From NCBI RefSeq assembly GCF_900111515.1, contig NZ_FOHS01000006.1, forward strand, positions 1 through 64,000: a stretch of 64,000 nucleotides of DNA. The letters are read 5' to 3'. The notes beneath the pieces are model-generated. The model saw only the letters and a program-made list of their open reading frames with translations, was not told where the DNA came from and ran no database searches. This DNA is from Hymenobacter actinosclerus (GTDB taxonomy: Bacteria > Bacteroidota > Bacteroidia > Cytophagales > Hymenobacteraceae). A program made the position numbers and the translations under genes. This document shows positions 16,597 through 25,385 of this stretch, one piece after another (position 1 is the stretch's first letter; the number at the start of each line of letters is the position of its first letter).

Positions 16597-17409
16597 ATGT
16601 CGAAGTTGAAAATACTCTATGCTGCCACGGAAATCGACCCGTTTCTGCAGACCACCAAGGTAGCGGAGTTTTTGCGGCGGTTGCCGCAGGGAATGCAGGA
16701 AATGGGGATGGAAATCCGCATTTTTGTGCCCCGTTTTGGCATTATCAACGAGCGGAAAAACCGGTTGCACGAGGTGGTACGCCTCTCGGGCATCAATATT
16801 GCCGTGGGCGAAGATGAGAAACCGCTCATTATCAAGGTGGCTTCTATCCCCAATGCCAAGCTGCAGGTGTACTTTATCGACAATGAAGACTATTTCCACC
16901 GCAAATCGGTACTGGTCGACAAGAACGACAAGTTTCACTCTGACAACGATGAGCGGGCCATCTTCTTCTGCAAAGGCGTGCTCGAAACCGTGAAAAAGCT
17001 CGGTTGGGCACCCGATATCGTGCATTGCAACGACTGGATGACGGGCCTGATTCCGATGTACCTGAAAACGACCTACAAGAAGGACCCGATTTTCAAGGAT
17101 GCCAAATCGGTGTTCACGATTTACAGCAACGAGTTCGACTTCAAATTCGACGCCGACATCATAGAAAAGGCCAAGATGCTCGATATCGACGACGATATGC
17201 TGGCCTCGCTGAAGACGGCCGACTTTGGCGGCTTCATCAAAACGGGCATGCAGTACGCCGATAAGGTGGTGAAATCGGACGAGGATTTCAGCGAAAATAT
17301 GGAGGCCCTGTTCACCGAGTACTCGACTAAAAAGCAAATTGACCAGGTAGCCGCCGACGACGACCTGCTGACTTCTTACTACGCGCTCTATAATGAACTG
17401 GCCAACTAG
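16597..17409 (+). CDS. Stand-alone glycogen/starch-synthase N-domain (GT5-like)
   Basis: A 270 aa protein similar only to the N-terminal Rossmann domain of glycogen synthases (ILYAATEIDPF, LPQGMQEMGMEIRIFVPRFG, PDIVHCNDWMTGLIPMYL). The nucleotide-sugar-binding KxGG of true synthases is not seen: the equivalent stretch reads KVAEFLRRLP. The whole C-terminal GT domain is absent. The length is complete for the Bacteroidota family next to panC, so this is not a local truncation. A glycogen role is doubtful. TAATTTTG at 16542-16549 is a likely -7 box. The next gene overlaps by 17 bases. Confidence 0.8.
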   Translation: MSKLKILYAATEIDPFLQTTKVAEFLRRLPQGMQEMGMEIRIFVPRFGIINERKNRLHEVVRLSGINIAVGEDEKPLIIKVASIPNAKLQVYFIDNEDYFHRKSVLVDKNDKFHSDNDERAIFFCKGVLETVKKLGWAPDIVHCNDWMTGLIPMYLKTTYKKDPIFKDAKSVFTIYSNEFDFKFDADIIEKAKMLDIDDDMLASLKTADFGGFIKTGMQYADKVVKSDEDFSENMEALFTEYSTKKQIDQVAADDDLLTSYYALYNELAN

Positions 17410-18943
17410 CGCCGGCCGACTAGCGTCGGTTTCCCTGCTCGGAATTACGCTGCTGGCCCTGACCAGCAGTTGCGAAAAAGCCAACGACCTGGGCCTGGAA
17501 CTGCCCGGTACTTCGCCCATTTCAGCCACTTATCTTGATTTGCCGCTGAGGGCCTCTACGGTGCGTCAGCCGGTAGTGCAGACCGTAAAGGCCAACAGCG
17601 TGCTTGTGGGCCGCGTGCGCGACTCGTTCGTGGGCACTACCACGGCCGCAGGGGTTCTGAACCTACTGGTGGTACCAACCCTCTCGCCGCTCGATTCGCT
17701 GCCGGCCAAGTTTGTTAACCCTCGCCTCGATTCGGCGGTGTTCAGCCTGGCTTTCGATCAGGTCTACGGCTCGGCGGTTCAGCCGCTGCAGCTCGATGTG
17801 CTGCCCCTGCAGCAACCGCTCGATGAGCGGACGGTGTATAACTCGGCCACTACAGTGGCAACGGGGGCACCCCTGGTAACCAACTTTACGGCGGTGCTTA
17901 ACCGCGACAACACTGTGCAGTTGCCGACCAGCAATTCGCCCGACGTCGTTAACGTGGCTTCGCCCCAGCGCACCATCCGGATTCCGCTGCTCAAGTCGAG
18001 CAGCGCGGTGCCGCTGGTTAACTCGGTGTTTGCCGCCATGACCTCAAACGCCGGCTTCAACCAGAGTACCCTCGATGGGCTGTGGAAAGGAGTTGTGCTG
18101 CGGCCCTCGGAAAACCACGTGGGCAACATTGTGAGTATTGTGCGGGGTGCCAGCCGGACGGTGAACGTGATTACGTTTTACTTCCGCACCGGTACAGAAG
18201 GCAAGCGGCGGACTTACTCCATCTACTTAGCCAACATCGCGCCCCCCGCGCAAGCCGGCTCTTTCACCGATGGCCGTTACTTCACCCAGCTCAGCACCGA
18301 TTTGGCCGGTGGTGCACTGGCCGGCCTGACGCCCAAGAACCCATTGCCCGCCAGCGCCACCAACGGCCTGACCTACGTGCAGGAAGGCGTGGGACTGAGT
18401 ACCCGCCTGGAGTTTGATGGCCTCGAAGCCTTGCTTGATAAGCCGGCGCTGGCCATTAACCGGGCCGAGCTGATTATCCCGGTTCGGCAGCTCAGCAACG
18501 GTCTGTTCCCCTATCCGGCTTCCCTTTATCTCTACGAGGTAAACGCGGACAACCAGATTCTGACGCGCCAGAACGGGGCCACGGCGGTCGACCGTTTGGT
18601 GCAACAGGAGGAGCCGATAAAATCGGCCAATAGTAACGCCGTCTTTCTGCCTTCCTCCACCGGAGTAGGCTATCCGGCTTCAGCAATGGTGCCATTTGGG
18701 CAAAACCCGACTCAGTTTTATACAGTTGGCATAACCCAGTACCTGCAGATTTTTCTGCAAAACAGCTTTAATGCGAACGAAGCACGCCCTTCGGGGTTGC
18801 TGCTTTCGCCGGCATTGCGCAACAGTGGAGCTCTGGCTCCTCAGTCACTGTTGAACAGTACCATATCCAACCTCAACCTGAACCGCGCCCAGCTTGATGC
18901 CAATAACATCCGGCTGCGCGTATACTACTCCAAGCTTCAGTAA
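17393..18943 (+). CDS. DUF4270 lipoprotein
   Basis: A 516 aa exported protein with an N-terminal signal ending in a lipobox-like LTSSC (Cys about 27). The rest is beta-rich with no membrane helix. It fits the DUF4270 family of Bacteroidota: early NDLGLELPG, a LDSAVFSL block and repeated NRAELIIPV-like strands. The family function is unknown. It overlaps the preceding gene by 17 bases and is followed by glmS, an order common in the phylum. It is probably anchored at the outer membrane. Confidence 0.82.
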   Translation: MNWPTSAGRLASVSLLGITLLALTSSCEKANDLGLELPGTSPISATYLDLPLRASTVRQPVVQTVKANSVLVGRVRDSFVGTTTAAGVLNLLVVPTLSPLDSLPAKFVNPRLDSAVFSLAFDQVYGSAVQPLQLDVLPLQQPLDERTVYNSATTVATGAPLVTNFTAVLNRDNTVQLPTSNSPDVVNVASPQRTIRIPLLKSSSAVPLVNSVFAAMTSNAGFNQSTLDGLWKGVVLRPSENHVGNIVSIVRGASRTVNVITFYFRTGTEGKRRTYSIYLANIAPPAQAGSFTDGRYFTQLSTDLAGGALAGLTPKNPLPASATNGLTYVQEGVGLSTRLEFDGLEALLDKPALAINRAELIIPVRQLSNGLFPYPASLYLYEVNADNQILTRQNGATAVDRLVQQEEPIKSANSNAVFLPSSTGVGYPASAMVPFGQNPTQFYTVGITQYLQIFLQNSFNANEARPSGLLLSPALRNSGALAPQSLLNSTISNLNLNRAQLDANNIRLRVYYSKLQ

Positions 18944-18997
18944 GAAGCAGCGGCCTTAACCGGCCTCAGGGCGGCACGGCCTTTGCCAGTGTCGCCC

Positions 18998-19005
18998 TAC
19001 TTTTG
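18998..19005 (+). promoter_or_regulatory. Likely -7 box of glmS
   Basis: TACTTTTG matches TAnnTTTG, 45 bases ahead of the glmS start. A clear TTG at the right distance is not seen. No glmS-ribozyme-like leader is recognisable in the short 5' region. Confidence 0.5.
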
Positions 19006-19050
19006 TCTTATACTTTTTTCGGGCTTCAGCCCAGAACACCGACAACCACT

Positions 19051-20889
19051 ATGTGCGGAATTGTTGCTTACATCGGGCACCGTGAGGCCTGCCCCATCAT
19101 TCTCAAAGGCCTGCACCGGCTCGAATACCGCGGCTACGATTCGGCCGGCGTGGCCTTGCTCGATGGCGAAGAGCTTACGGTATACAAAAAGAAAGGCAAA
19201 GTAGCCGAGTTAGAAGGCTTTATTGCGGAGAAAAACACGCGTGCCAATATTGGCATGGGCCACACCCGTTGGGCCACCCACGGCGAGCCGAACGATGTGA
19301 ATGCCCACCCGCACTACTCCACTTCGGAGCGGATTGCCATTATTCACAACGGCATTATCGAGAACTACGCGGCGCTCAAGGAGCACCTGCAGCAGCAGGG
19401 CCACGTTTTCCACTCCGACACCGATACGGAAGTGTTCGTGAATCTGATTGAGGAGATTCAGAAGAAGAACCAAGGCTCGCTGGAGCAGGCCGTGCGCCTG
19501 GCCCTGCACGAGGTAGTAGGCGCCTACGCCATTGTGGTACTGAGCAAGGACAATCCCGGCCAGCTGATTGCGGCCCGCAAAGGCTCGCCCCTAGTGGTAG
19601 GCATTGGCGAAAACGAGTTCTTTCTGGCCTCCGACGCCACGCCCATCATCGAGTACACCAGCGACGTGGTGTATGTAAACGACTACGAGCTGGTAGTTAT
19701 TCGCGACGGCGAAATGGACCTGCGTAGCCGTGAGGATGTAAAGCAGACGCCTTATATTCAGAAGCTAGAACTGGAACTGGACCGCATTGAGAAAGGTGGC
19801 TACGAGCACTTTATGCTGAAGGAGATTTTCGAGCAGCCTCGCTCGATTCTCGACTCCATGCGCGGCCGCTTGGAGCTGGAAGCCGGCCACCTGAACATGG
19901 GCGGCGTACGGGCTTATGAGCGCAAGTTCGTGAATGCCGAACGCATCCTGATTGTGGCCTGTGGCACTTCCTGGCACGCCGGCCTGGTAGCTGAGTACCT
20001 GCTAGAAGACCTGGCCCGGGTGCCGGTGGAAGTGGAGTACGCTTCCGAGTTCCGCTACCGCAACCCCGTTATCACCGAGCGCGACATTGTAATTGCTATT
20101 TCGCAGAGCGGAGAAACGGCTGATACGCTGGCCGCCCTGGAGCTGGCCAAGAGCCGCGGGGCTACCATTTTCGGCATCTGCAACGTGGTGGGCAGCAGCA
20201 TTGCCCGCGCCACCGACGCCGGCGCCTACACCCACGCCGGCCCCGAGATTGGGGTGGCTTCGACCAAGGCCTTCACGGCCCAGGTAACGGTACTCACGTT
20301 GCTGGCCATGATTGTGGGCCACAAGCGCGGCACCCTCACCGACACCCGTCTGCGCGAGTTGATGGTAGAGCTGGAAACCATTCCGGCCAAGGTGGAAAAG
20401 GCTCTGGAGCTGAACACCGAAATCATGCAGATTGCGGAAATCTTCAAGGACTCTACCAACTTCCTGTACCTGGGCCGGGGCTACAACTTCCCGGTAGCCC
20501 TCGAAGGCGCCCTCAAGCTCAAGGAAATCAGCTACATCCACGCCGAGGGGTATCCCGCAGCCGAGATGAAGCACGGCCCGATTGCCCTCATCGATGAGAA
20601 CATGCCGGTAGTGGTTATTGCCACCAAGGACAGCTCGTACGAGAAGGTAGTAAGCAACATCCAGGAGGTGAAGGCCCGGAAAGGCCGCATCATTGCCGTG
20701 GTAACCGAGGGCGACACCGTGATTCCGGCCATGGCTGAATTCACGATTGAGGTGCCTGCCACCAGCGAGGTACTGATGCCGCTGGTGTCGGTGGTGCCGC
20801 TGCAACTCCTCTCCTACCACATCGCCGTACTACGCGGCTGCAACGTCGATCAGCCTCGTAACCTAGCGAAGTCCGTAACGGTGGAATAG
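19051..20889 (+). CDS. glmS: Glutamine--fructose-6-phosphate aminotransferase (isomerizing)
   Basis: A 612 aa enzyme making glucosamine 6-phosphate for peptidoglycan and LPS. The start at 19051 gives Met-Cys2; Cys2 is the glutamine-cleaving nucleophile after Met removal. The glutaminase domain (about 1-220) has GHTRWATHG and HNGIIENY. Two SIS sugar-isomerase domains follow (about 290-430 and 460-600), with ACGTSWHAG, SQSGETADTL and ending in LAKSVTVE, the family hallmark. It is single or cotranscribed with the DUF4270 gene. Confidence 0.97.
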   Translation: MCGIVAYIGHREACPIILKGLHRLEYRGYDSAGVALLDGEELTVYKKKGKVAELEGFIAEKNTRANIGMGHTRWATHGEPNDVNAHPHYSTSERIAIIHNGIIENYAALKEHLQQQGHVFHSDTDTEVFVNLIEEIQKKNQGSLEQAVRLALHEVVGAYAIVVLSKDNPGQLIAARKGSPLVVGIGENEFFLASDATPIIEYTSDVVYVNDYELVVIRDGEMDLRSREDVKQTPYIQKLELELDRIEKGGYEHFMLKEIFEQPRSILDSMRGRLELEAGHLNMGGVRAYERKFVNAERILIVACGTSWHAGLVAEYLLEDLARVPVEVEYASEFRYRNPVITERDIVIAISQSGETADTLAALELAKSRGATIFGICNVVGSSIARATDAGAYTHAGPEIGVASTKAFTAQVTVLTLLAMIVGHKRGTLTDTRLRELMVELETIPAKVEKALELNTEIMQIAEIFKDSTNFLYLGRGYNFPVALEGALKLKEISYIHAEGYPAAEMKHGPIALIDENMPVVVIATKDSSYEKVVSNIQEVKARKGRIIAVVTEGDTVIPAMAEFTIEVPATSEVLMPLVSVVPLQLLSYHIAVLRGCNVDQPRNLAKSVTVE

Positions 20890-20897
20890 TGATTTTT

Positions 20898-20922
20898 AGC
20901 TGTTAGCCATTAGCTGACAGCT
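20898..20922. repeat. AGCTGTTAGC-type palindrome after glmS
   Basis: AGCTGT (20898) and ACAGCT (20917-20922) pair around TAGCCATTAGCTG. It lies 8 bases past the glmS stop and resembles other AGCT-rich repeats at 15131 and 46624. Confidence 0.5.
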
Positions 20923-20946
20923 ATTTGTTACCGTTCTGCTAAGAAC

Positions 20947-20994
20947 AAACGCAAACTGCCGCCCCGGAAGCTTCCGGGGCGGCAGTTTGCGTTT
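20947..20994. terminator. Strong two-way terminator between glmS and the 3HCDH gene
   Basis: A perfect 24-base inverted repeat with almost no loop, centred on GGAAGCTTCC. Its outer ends are AAACGCAAACTG and CAGTTTGCGTTT. It separates two convergent genes. Confidence 0.9.
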
Positions 20995-21016
20995 GAGGCG
21001 AAGTTGAGTTTTTGCG

Positions 21017-21682
21017 CTACAGCGCGAACGACTCGCCCCGCAGGTACATCGTTTTCAGCAGCGGGCAAACCTTGTAGCGCTCCTCGTGGGTGTCCTGGTA
21101 CAGGCATTCCAGCGTTTCGTACACCCGCGCTACACCGATGGCGTTGGCCCACTCGAAGGGCCCGCGGGGGTAGTTGGTGCCCAGCTTCATACCCAAGTCG
21201 ATATCCTGCACCGAGGCGGTGCCTTCCTGCAGGGTATAGCAGGCTTCATTGATGATCATGCACACGATGCGCGGCGTTACTAGGCCTACGCGGTCGGCTA
21301 CCAGGCGGTAATCGGTGCCCAGGCTGGCGCAGAGGGTTGCCAGGGCAGTTTCGTCGGCGGCGTTGTGGAGCGTGACTTCCAGCAGGGGCCGGTCGAGGAG
21401 CGTGGGCAGGGCGCAGAGGCCGAATACGGGGCCGAAGGGCGGCTCTTCGTCGTGGAATAGCTGGGCCAGGCTGCGGGCGGTGGTGTCGTAGAACAGGGGC
21501 TGGCGGGGCTGTTCGTAGTGCAGCTCGGGCCAGTCGCGCAGGTCGAAGAGCACGTCGGCGGCAGCGAGGCGGGCGGTCAGGTCAGGGGCCTCGGCAAGGC
21601 AGAAGTCGTAGCTGTGCGCCTCGCCGAACTTGCGGCGGAACTCGGCTTCGACGGTTTCGCCGCCCACGATAAACAGATGCAT
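21017..21682 (-). CDS. 3-hydroxyacyl-CoA dehydrogenase C-domain protein
   Basis: A 221 aa protein. Its C-terminal half (about 125-215) is a clear 3HCDH C-terminal domain: GLVTPRIVCMIINEACYTLQ, SVQDIDLGMKLGTNYPRGPF. The N-terminal half is in the place of the NAD-binding fold, but the GxGxxG loop is not present: it starts MHLFIVGGETVEAEF. Catalysis with NAD is therefore uncertain. The ATG at 21682 is chosen; the longer frame has no domain content. It is divergent from ridA, 67 bases away. Confidence 0.78.
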   Translation of the reverse strand: MHLFIVGGETVEAEFRRKFGEAHSYDFCLAEAPDLTARLAAADVLFDLRDWPELHYEQPRQPLFYDTTARSLAQLFHDEEPPFGPVFGLCALPTLLDRPLLEVTLHNAADETALATLCASLGTDYRLVADRVGLVTPRIVCMIINEACYTLQEGTASVQDIDLGMKLGTNYPRGPFEWANAIGVARVYETLECLYQDTHEERYKVCPLLKTMYLRGESFAL

Positions 21683-21749
21683 AGATTTTCGGCTTACTTT
21701 AGCCCAAAGATAGTTCTTTCGTTTACCCACCCTGTTTTCCGCTTCCATT

Positions 21750-22139
21750 ATGGCGCATACCGTCGTTTTTTCGCCCCAGGCTCCCGCTCCCATCGGTCCT
21801 TATAGCCAGGCTATCCGGGCTGGCGGCACCGTATACGTTTCGGGCCAGATTGCCCTCGATCCGGCCACCGGCCAGCTTGTGGGCGACGGCGACGTGGCGG
21901 CCGAAACCCACCAAGTAATGCGCAATCTGCAGGCCGTCCTGACGGCGGCCGGCCTCTCGATGCGGCACATCGTGAAGTGCAGCATTTTCGTGCAGGACCT
22001 CGGCAACTTCGGCCTCATCAACGACATCTACGGCAGCTACTTCGACGCCGACTACGCCCCCGCCCGCGAAACCGTGGAAGTGAGCCGCCTGCCCAAAGAC
22101 GTGCAGGTAGAAATTTCGTGCGTAGCCGTAGAAGCGTAA
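21750..22139 (+). CDS. ridA: RidA-family enamine/imine deaminase
   Basis: A 129 aa trimeric-type protein that in the family clears reactive 2-aminoacrylate and related imines made by PLP enzymes. Marks are APAPIGPYSQAI at the N-terminus, VYVSGQIALDP, and the conserved Arg in APARETVEVSRLPKDVQVEISCVA. Length is normal. A short inverted repeat starts a few bases after its stop. Confidence 0.93.
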   Translation: MAHTVVFSPQAPAPIGPYSQAIRAGGTVYVSGQIALDPATGQLVGDGDVAAETHQVMRNLQAVLTAAGLSMRHIVKCSIFVQDLGNFGLINDIYGSYFDADYAPARETVEVSRLPKDVQVEISCVAVEA

Positions 22140-22142
22140 CCC

Positions 22143-22211
22143 GTAGCTGTAGCCCAAACTTTAGTCCGTAGTCCGCTGAATCAAACGGCCAACTGTTCGG
22201 GCTACAGCTAC
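22143..22211. repeat. Inverted repeat GTAGCTGTAGCCC
   Basis: The arms GTAGCTGTAGCCC (22143-22155) and GGGCTACAGCTAC (22199-22211) pair perfectly, with a 43-base loop. It starts three bases after the ridA stop and could act as its terminator, although no T run follows. Confidence 0.75.
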
Positions 22212-22258
22212 CTTACCAGCACGGGCCGCTTTATTTTCCGGTTTACAAACTCCACCTC

Positions 22259-22453
22259 ATGCGCGAACTGGGCATCTTCTTGTTTCTGGCCGGGCTGATT
22301 GCCATGCTCGCGCCGTATCTGCTGCCGGCCAACTTCCGGTTTCCGCTGCTGGATTGGATTTACGCCTGGGGGCCCACGGTGGCCTGGGTTATCAAGGGCG
22401 GCGCGGTGCTGCTCGGACTGGGGCTGTGGCTGGGCTTCCGAAACCGCGAATAA
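22259..22453 (+). CDS. Small two-helix membrane protein
   Basis: A 64 aa protein with two membrane helices (about 4-24 and 36-58) and a short charged C-terminus, RNRE. I do not recognise the family. Its TAA overlaps the ATG of the next gene by one base (TAATG), which supports a real, translationally coupled gene. A role linked to the pentapeptide protein is only a guess. Confidence 0.65.
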   Translation: MRELGIFLFLAGLIAMLAPYLLPANFRFPLLDWIYAWGPTVAWVIKGGAVLLGLGLWLGFRNRE

Positions 22454-23064
22454 TGCGCCGCCCCAGCACCCGCAAGCCCGCGAAAGCTCTGGCCCGGCCC
22501 GACTATTTTCCGCCCGAAAACGTGCTTACCCGCGCGCTGCCCCCGGCGTTGGTGGGCCTGCGCGAGTTCGAGCAGTTTCACTTTATCGGCTTCGATTTAA
22601 GCCAGGCAAACCTGGCCGGCCGGCGCTTCACCGATTGCCGGTTTGAGAACTGCAACCTGGCCGGAGCTACCCTGGCCGACGCGGGCCTGCAGAATGTGGC
22701 CTTCGACGGCTGCAAGCTGCTGGGCCTGCAGTTCACGGCCTGCCGCGACCTGCTGTTCGGCGTCCACTTCGACCGTTGCCAGCTCGATTACGCTTCCTTC
22801 GCGGGCAAGCAAATGGCCAATACCCGCTTCGAAGGCTGCTCGCTGCGGGAAGCCGATTTCGCCAATACCGACCTGACCAACGCCGTATTTGCCGACTGCG
22901 ACCTGCCGGACACCGTGTTTGAGAACACCAAACTGGCCGGCACCGACTTCCGCACCGCCCGCCACCTCCAGCTCGACCCGGCCCTCAACCAGATAAAAGG
23001 CGCCCGCTTCGCCCTCGAAAGCCTGCCGGGCCTGCTAACCAAGTTCGGGCTGCTAGTGGAATAA
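22453..23064 (+). CDS. Pentapeptide-repeat protein
   Basis: A 203 aa soluble protein built mainly of A(D/N)LxX-type pentapeptides from about residue 40 to 175 (FDLSQANLAGRRF, CNLAGATLADAGL, ADFANTDLTNAVF). These should fold into a right-handed quadrilateral beta-helix. Many repeats carry Cys at the x position (CRFENCNL, CDLPDTVF). Known relatives include gyrase-protecting MfpA/Qnr types, but most such proteins have no assigned role. The start is coupled to the preceding small gene. The TAA overlaps the start of a hairpin repeat. Confidence 0.82.
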   Translation: MRRPSTRKPAKALARPDYFPPENVLTRALPPALVGLREFEQFHFIGFDLSQANLAGRRFTDCRFENCNLAGATLADAGLQNVAFDGCKLLGLQFTACRDLLFGVHFDRCQLDYASFAGKQMANTRFEGCSLREADFANTDLTNAVFADCDLPDTVFENTKLAGTDFRTARHLQLDPALNQIKGARFALESLPGLLTKFGLLVE

Positions 23065-23194
23065 GGTGAAATGGTGAGATGGTGAGTTGATGTTCGGAAA
23101 GCCCTTGCAGAGCACCGATACGGAATCACGCCAACTGCGCCGCTAGGGCCCCGGAACATCAACTCACTATTTCACCATCTCACCATTTCACCTT
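23063..23194. repeat. Inverted repeat rich in GGTGAGAT/ATCTCACC
   Basis: The left arm (23063-23095, AAGGTGAAATGGTGAG...GATGTTC) is inverted in 23154-23194, with an 8-base extra piece in the right arm. It starts inside the stop codon of the pentapeptide gene and ends four bases before the -7 box of gltX. Confidence 0.8.
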
Positions 23195-23197
23195 TCG

Positions 23198-23205
23198 TAC
23201 CTTTG
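23198..23205 (+). promoter_or_regulatory. Likely -7 box of gltX
   Basis: TACCTTTG matches TAnnTTTG exactly, 44 bases ahead of the gltX start. The region expected to hold the -33 element lies in the right arm of the hairpin repeat. Confidence 0.55.
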
Positions 23206-23249
23206 CGGCGCGGTTTTCACTCCTGACAGTGCCGCGAACCAACTGACTT

Positions 23250-24791
23250 ATGGAAAGAGAAGTACGGGTGCGTTTTGCGCCCAGCCCCACCGGACCGCTG
23301 CATATCGGCGGCGTGCGCACCGCGCTGTATAACTATTTACTGGCCCGCAAGCTGGGCGGTAAGATGCTGCTGCGCATCGAAGACACCGACCAGAACCGCT
23401 TCGTGCCCGGCGCCGAGCAGTACATCATGGATTCACTGCGCTGGTGCGGCATCGAGATTGACGAAGGCATAGAGCAGGGTGGGCCCCACGCCCCCTACCG
23501 CCAGAGCGAGCGGAAACCCATGTACCGCCAGTACGCCGACCAGTTGATCCGGGACGGTTTCGCCTACTACGCCTTTGATACGCCCGAGGAACTGGACGCC
23601 ATGCGCGCCCGCCTGACGGCCGCCAAGGTGCCCAACCCGCAGTACAACAGCATCACGCGGGCCCAGATGCGCAACTCGCTCACGCTGCCCGCTGAGGAAG
23701 TGGAGCAGCTGCTGGCCACCGGCACGCCCTACGTTATCCGCCTGAAGGTGCCCCGCAAGGAGGAAGTCCGCTTCCAGGATTTGATTCGGGGTTGGGTAGT
23801 GGTGCATTCGTCGGCTATTGACGATAAGGTGCTGATGAAGTCTGATGGCATGCCGACCTACCATCTGGCCAACATCGTGGACGACCATCTGATGGAAATC
23901 ACCCACGTTATCCGGGGCGAAGAGTGGCTGCCCTCGGCCCCGCTGCACGTGCTGCTGTACCGCTACCTGGGCTGGGAGGCCACCATGCCGCAGTTTGCCC
24001 ACCTGCCCCTGCTGCTCAAGCCCGACGGCACCGGCAAGCTCAGCAAGCGCGACGGCGACAAGCTCGGCTTCCCGGTGTTCCCATTGGAATTCCACGGTAC
24101 CGATGCCGACGGCCAGCCCACCGTGAGCAGCGGCTACCGCGAAAGTGGCTACCTGCCCGAGGCGTTCATCAACTTCCTGGCCTTTTTGGGCTGGAACCCG
24201 GGCACTCCCCAGGAGCTGTTTACGATGGACGAGCTGATTGAGAACTTCTCGATTGAGCGCGTAAGCAAGTCGCCGGCCCGCTTCGACCAGAACAAGGTGC
24301 GCTGGTACAACGAGCAGTACCTGCGCGCCAAGCCCGACGCCGAGCTGGCCCAGTATCTTATTGAGGACCTGCAAAAGCAGGGCCTCGACGTATCGGCCGA
24401 CAAAGCCACCCAGATTGCGGCCCTGGTAAAGGAGCGCGCCACCTTCCCGGCCGATCTGGCCAAGGAGGCGCAGCTGTTTTTCGAGCGGCCCGCCAGCTAC
24501 GACGAGCAGGTAATCAGCAAGAAGTGGAACGCGCCGGTAGCCGCCGCACTGGCCGAGTTTGCCGCCCAGCTGCCCACCGCCGCCGACGCTTCGCCCGACG
24601 AAATTAAGGCCTTGCTGACGCAGGTAGTAGAAGGCCAGGGTCTGAAAATCGGGCAGGTGCTCCAGGCATTGCGCGTGGCCGTAACCGGCGCCGCCGCCGG
24701 TCCCGACCTGATGCACATCATGCACATCCTGGGCGCCCAGGAAACCGCCGAGCGGATTCAGGCGGCCGTAGCGGCCCTGCCCGTGGCCTAA
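23250..24791 (+). CDS. gltX: Glutamate--tRNA ligase
   Basis: A 513 aa class I aminoacyl-tRNA synthetase. The HIGH motif appears as HIGG (18-21) in APSPTGPLHIGG, and the KMSKS motif as KLSKR (about 263) in GTGKLSKRDGD. The catalytic Rossmann domain (about 1-320) is followed by a helical anticodon-binding domain. Length fits the Bacteroidota enzyme. Whether it also charges tRNA-Gln cannot be told here. A terminator follows. Confidence 0.97.
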   Translation: MEREVRVRFAPSPTGPLHIGGVRTALYNYLLARKLGGKMLLRIEDTDQNRFVPGAEQYIMDSLRWCGIEIDEGIEQGGPHAPYRQSERKPMYRQYADQLIRDGFAYYAFDTPEELDAMRARLTAAKVPNPQYNSITRAQMRNSLTLPAEEVEQLLATGTPYVIRLKVPRKEEVRFQDLIRGWVVVHSSAIDDKVLMKSDGMPTYHLANIVDDHLMEITHVIRGEEWLPSAPLHVLLYRYLGWEATMPQFAHLPLLLKPDGTGKLSKRDGDKLGFPVFPLEFHGTDADGQPTVSSGYRESGYLPEAFINFLAFLGWNPGTPQELFTMDELIENFSIERVSKSPARFDQNKVRWYNEQYLRAKPDAELAQYLIEDLQKQGLDVSADKATQIAALVKERATFPADLAKEAQLFFERPASYDEQVISKKWNAPVAAALAEFAAQLPTAADASPDEIKALLTQVVEGQGLKIGQVLQALRVAVTGAAAGPDLMHIMHILGAQETAERIQAAVAALPVA

Positions 24792-24816
24792 CAGCTCCAT
24801 TCTATTGGCCTAACGG

Positions 24817-24847
24817 AAGCCCGCCCGACAAACCGTCGGGCGGGCTT
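24817..24847 (+). terminator. Terminator of gltX
   Basis: AAGCCCGCCCGAC (24817-24829) pairs with GTCGGGCGGGCTT (24835-24847), followed by TTTG. It lies 25 bases past the stop. Confidence 0.85.
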
Positions 24848-24951
24848 TTGCGTGGTGGGTGGCGGTATATCCTTCGGGCGGAGGCCTGCGTACCTACAGG
24901 GCGCGGGCGCTGGGCCGGCGCGCATTGTTTTACCTCCCCCGAACCCGCATC

Positions 24952-25320
24952 ATGGCCAAAAAACCCGCTAAGTCGAAAAGCAAAAAAGAAGAGCCCGAGA
25001 AGAAAGCCCGGGTGCATAAGGAGCTGGAAGGCTTCGAAATCAAGGTGAACCCGCTGGGCGAAATCACCTCGAACTACTCCATCGAGGAAATCAATAAGTT
25101 CCTAAACCGCCACGTGCGCGACAAAAAGCTGGTGAACCGCGACGGGGCCTTCGGCGAGAAAGACGAGGAGGACGACGACCTGCCACTGGAAGAAGTGGAG
25201 GAGTCGGAGGAGGACTTTGTGCGCCGCAGCAGCACCGAGGCCAAGAGCAAAAAACCGAAGGCCAACGCCAAGGGCAAGGAGGTGGACGAAGATGAAGTAA
25301 CGGACGACGAAGACGAGTAA
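24952..25320 (+). CDS. Small charged conserved protein
   Basis: A 122 aa soluble protein. A Lys-rich N-terminus (KKPAKSKSKKEEPEKK) precedes a short ordered core (about 22-62: ELEGFEIKVNPLGEITSNYSIEEINKFLNR), then a long acidic tail of Asp/Glu with Lys patches. The family is not known to me by function, though the core looks conserved. The ATG at 24952 begins the Lys-rich start; the upstream frame shows no protein-like composition. It is rightward, 65 bases before the AIM24 gene. Confidence 0.7.
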   Translation: MAKKPAKSKSKKEEPEKKARVHKELEGFEIKVNPLGEITSNYSIEEINKFLNRHVRDKKLVNRDGAFGEKDEEDDDLPLEEVEESEEDFVRRSSTEAKSKKPKANAKGKEVDEDEVTDDEDE

Positions 25321-25385
25321 GCCCGGCGTTTATTCATCTTTCGCTATACTTGAGCTCTCTTTCGCCAACTCGCTAAACCCGCCCC

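Noticed and set aside
19006..19050. A glmS ribozyme in front of glmS
   Set aside because: The 5' region is too short and shows no ribozyme core; this ribozyme is known from Firmicutes and relatives.
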